This document shows positions 62,990-64,000 of a stretch of DNA of 64,000 nt, one piece after another (within the stretch, counting starts at the first letter, position 1; the number at the start of each line of letters is the position of its first letter). The notes below the pieces were generated by a model. The model made no database searches and was not told the origin of the DNA. It worked only from the letters and a program-made list of their open reading frames with translations. The DNA is from Pogona vitticeps (taxonomy: Eukaryota; Chordata; Lepidosauria; Squamata; Agamidae), in contig NC_135785.1 of the NCBI RefSeq assembly GCF_051106095.1, positions 100,226,501 to 100,290,500 of the forward strand, given 5' to 3'. The translations under genes and the position numbers were made by a program.

Positions 62990-64000
62990 TAGTCAAAGCA
63001 AGTAAAGCAAGTTCAATATAATTATGATAAAAACTTAAGTGAAGAGAATTGGAGGCGAACTAGAGAAGCTCTGGTTCTAGAATATTATGAATATGGAAAT
63101 ATCTTGGTCCATTCTAAAATAAAAAAACAAACTAAAGAAATATGGGTTTTAATGAAGCCTTTGAATACGTACATGGATTACAGCTGATTGTGAACAAATA
63201 TGCCTGTGGAGATGAGATACATTAATCGAGGTTCTATGTGAGATGATTCCTTCAAATGATCATAAATAGCACAAATGCTGAGCTCCTCATTAAGGTGAGT
63301 AGAAACTTTGTGTCTAATTGGGTGCTTTTAGACTTCATAGATATATGTGCATACTGGAATGGAAGTAGTACTTAAAAGTGGATAAGTACATATAGATCCC
63401 CATGTAACTGTAAGACAGGTTACTTTTTGGCCATGCCGACTGCTCATTGTTGTGTCTTGGTCCTCTGACATCATTGTCCTTGTCTTTTTCTTGTCTCTGC
63501 TTTCCATTTTGCTATTGGCAAGGAGTTGAGGAGTTAGTCCATTACTTCTATGATAAAGCGTGGTACAGTACAACTTCAGATTTCTTCCCATCTCCTCCTT
63601 CCACTTCTTTACTATTGTGTTTGCTCCTTGCATGGTGCATGCATGTCAAAGTTCTGCATGCAGTTGTCTTGTTCTCTCCATGCCCCATAATTTTTGTAAG
63701 AGAAACTGATTTTGTAGTTCATAATAAAACCAAGGTCAGTTTTTTCATCTTACTTATGATGAAGTTAGCTGATCACCACATTCTCATGCCTGTATTCTTC
63801 TACACCTCACTGAATGGCACCAATCTGTACATGTAATTGTGAAATATTTGAAGTACTGTAATTTTTGGTTTTCTATGCGTCTTAAGTGGTGCTTCTCTCC
63901 ATTTAATTGTCCACCATTGAGCACGCTGTAACAACTCATATAGAACCTTGTCTTCACAGGATGCTGCTATATTGTGGCAGGGTATGTTGGGTCCTTTACA

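Larger units (their letters stand above)
58722..64000 (+). other. CCSER2: CCSER2 intron 10 (continues beyond window)
   Basis: No sequence encoding the expected C-terminal tail of about 30 residues is visible up to 64000, so the intron runs past the window. Between the listed repeats (58950-59620, 60210-60530, 60830-61335, 61700-62740 and 63000-64000) I see only AT-rich non-coding DNA. Confidence 0.65.

Overview
The window is vertebrate genomic DNA, almost certainly from a squamate reptile (lizard or snake). The host gene is a single-copy vertebrate gene with ordinary GT-AG introns. The repeats are those of squamates: Bov-B LINEs with long target duplications, a full-length Sauria SINE, an L1 fragment, L2/CR1-group LINEs, tRNA-derived SINEs and many short inverted-repeat DNA transposons. 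I cannot name the species.

One protein-coding gene is supported, on the + strand: CCSER2 (FAM190B, coiled-coil serine-rich protein 2), a microtubule-associated, probably bundling, protein. A CpG-island promoter and a non-coding first exon lie at about 5.6-6.2 kb. A 15 kb intron follows, then the large start-codon exon (21397-22857). Eight more coding exons end at 24458, 36468, 38978, 42894, 47724, 50324, 51802 and 58721. All splice phases join, giving 802 codons plus one base. The short last exon is not in the window and should lie beyond base 64000.

Region by region: 1-5.4 kb is intergenic and dominated by an old L2/CR1-type LINE, split by a Bov-B insertion (with its target duplication) and by a short DNA transposon. 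At 5.6-6.6 kb is the CpG island. Intron 1 (6.2-21.4 kb) holds three Tigger-like elements, one of them a 1.3 kb GC-rich array of palindromes, plus a MITE with internal tandem repeats, hAT elements and LINE pieces. Introns 2-3 (22.9-36.4 kb) hold more Tigger-like copies, a hAT element and an L1 fragment bracketed by a direct repeat of about 240 bp. Introns 4-8 hold a 33-bp-stem hairpin 44 bases after exon 4, a palindromic AT-rich element, two more Tigger-like copies, a hAT element and a second Bov-B 3' end. Introns 9-10 (51.8-64 kb) hold three copies of another inverted-repeat family, a further Tigger-like copy, the Sauria SINE and a MER2-like element.

Nothing in the window looks like a new multi-gene system. 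The most unusual structures are the hierarchical palindromes inside the CAGTGGTGCC-ended transposons, the L1 with very long flanking repeats, the exon-4-proximal hairpin, and an oppositely oriented transposon pair that brackets exons 4-6. No retroviral or LTR element was recognised. All coordinates were read by eye; repeat edges given as approximate may be off by tens of bases.
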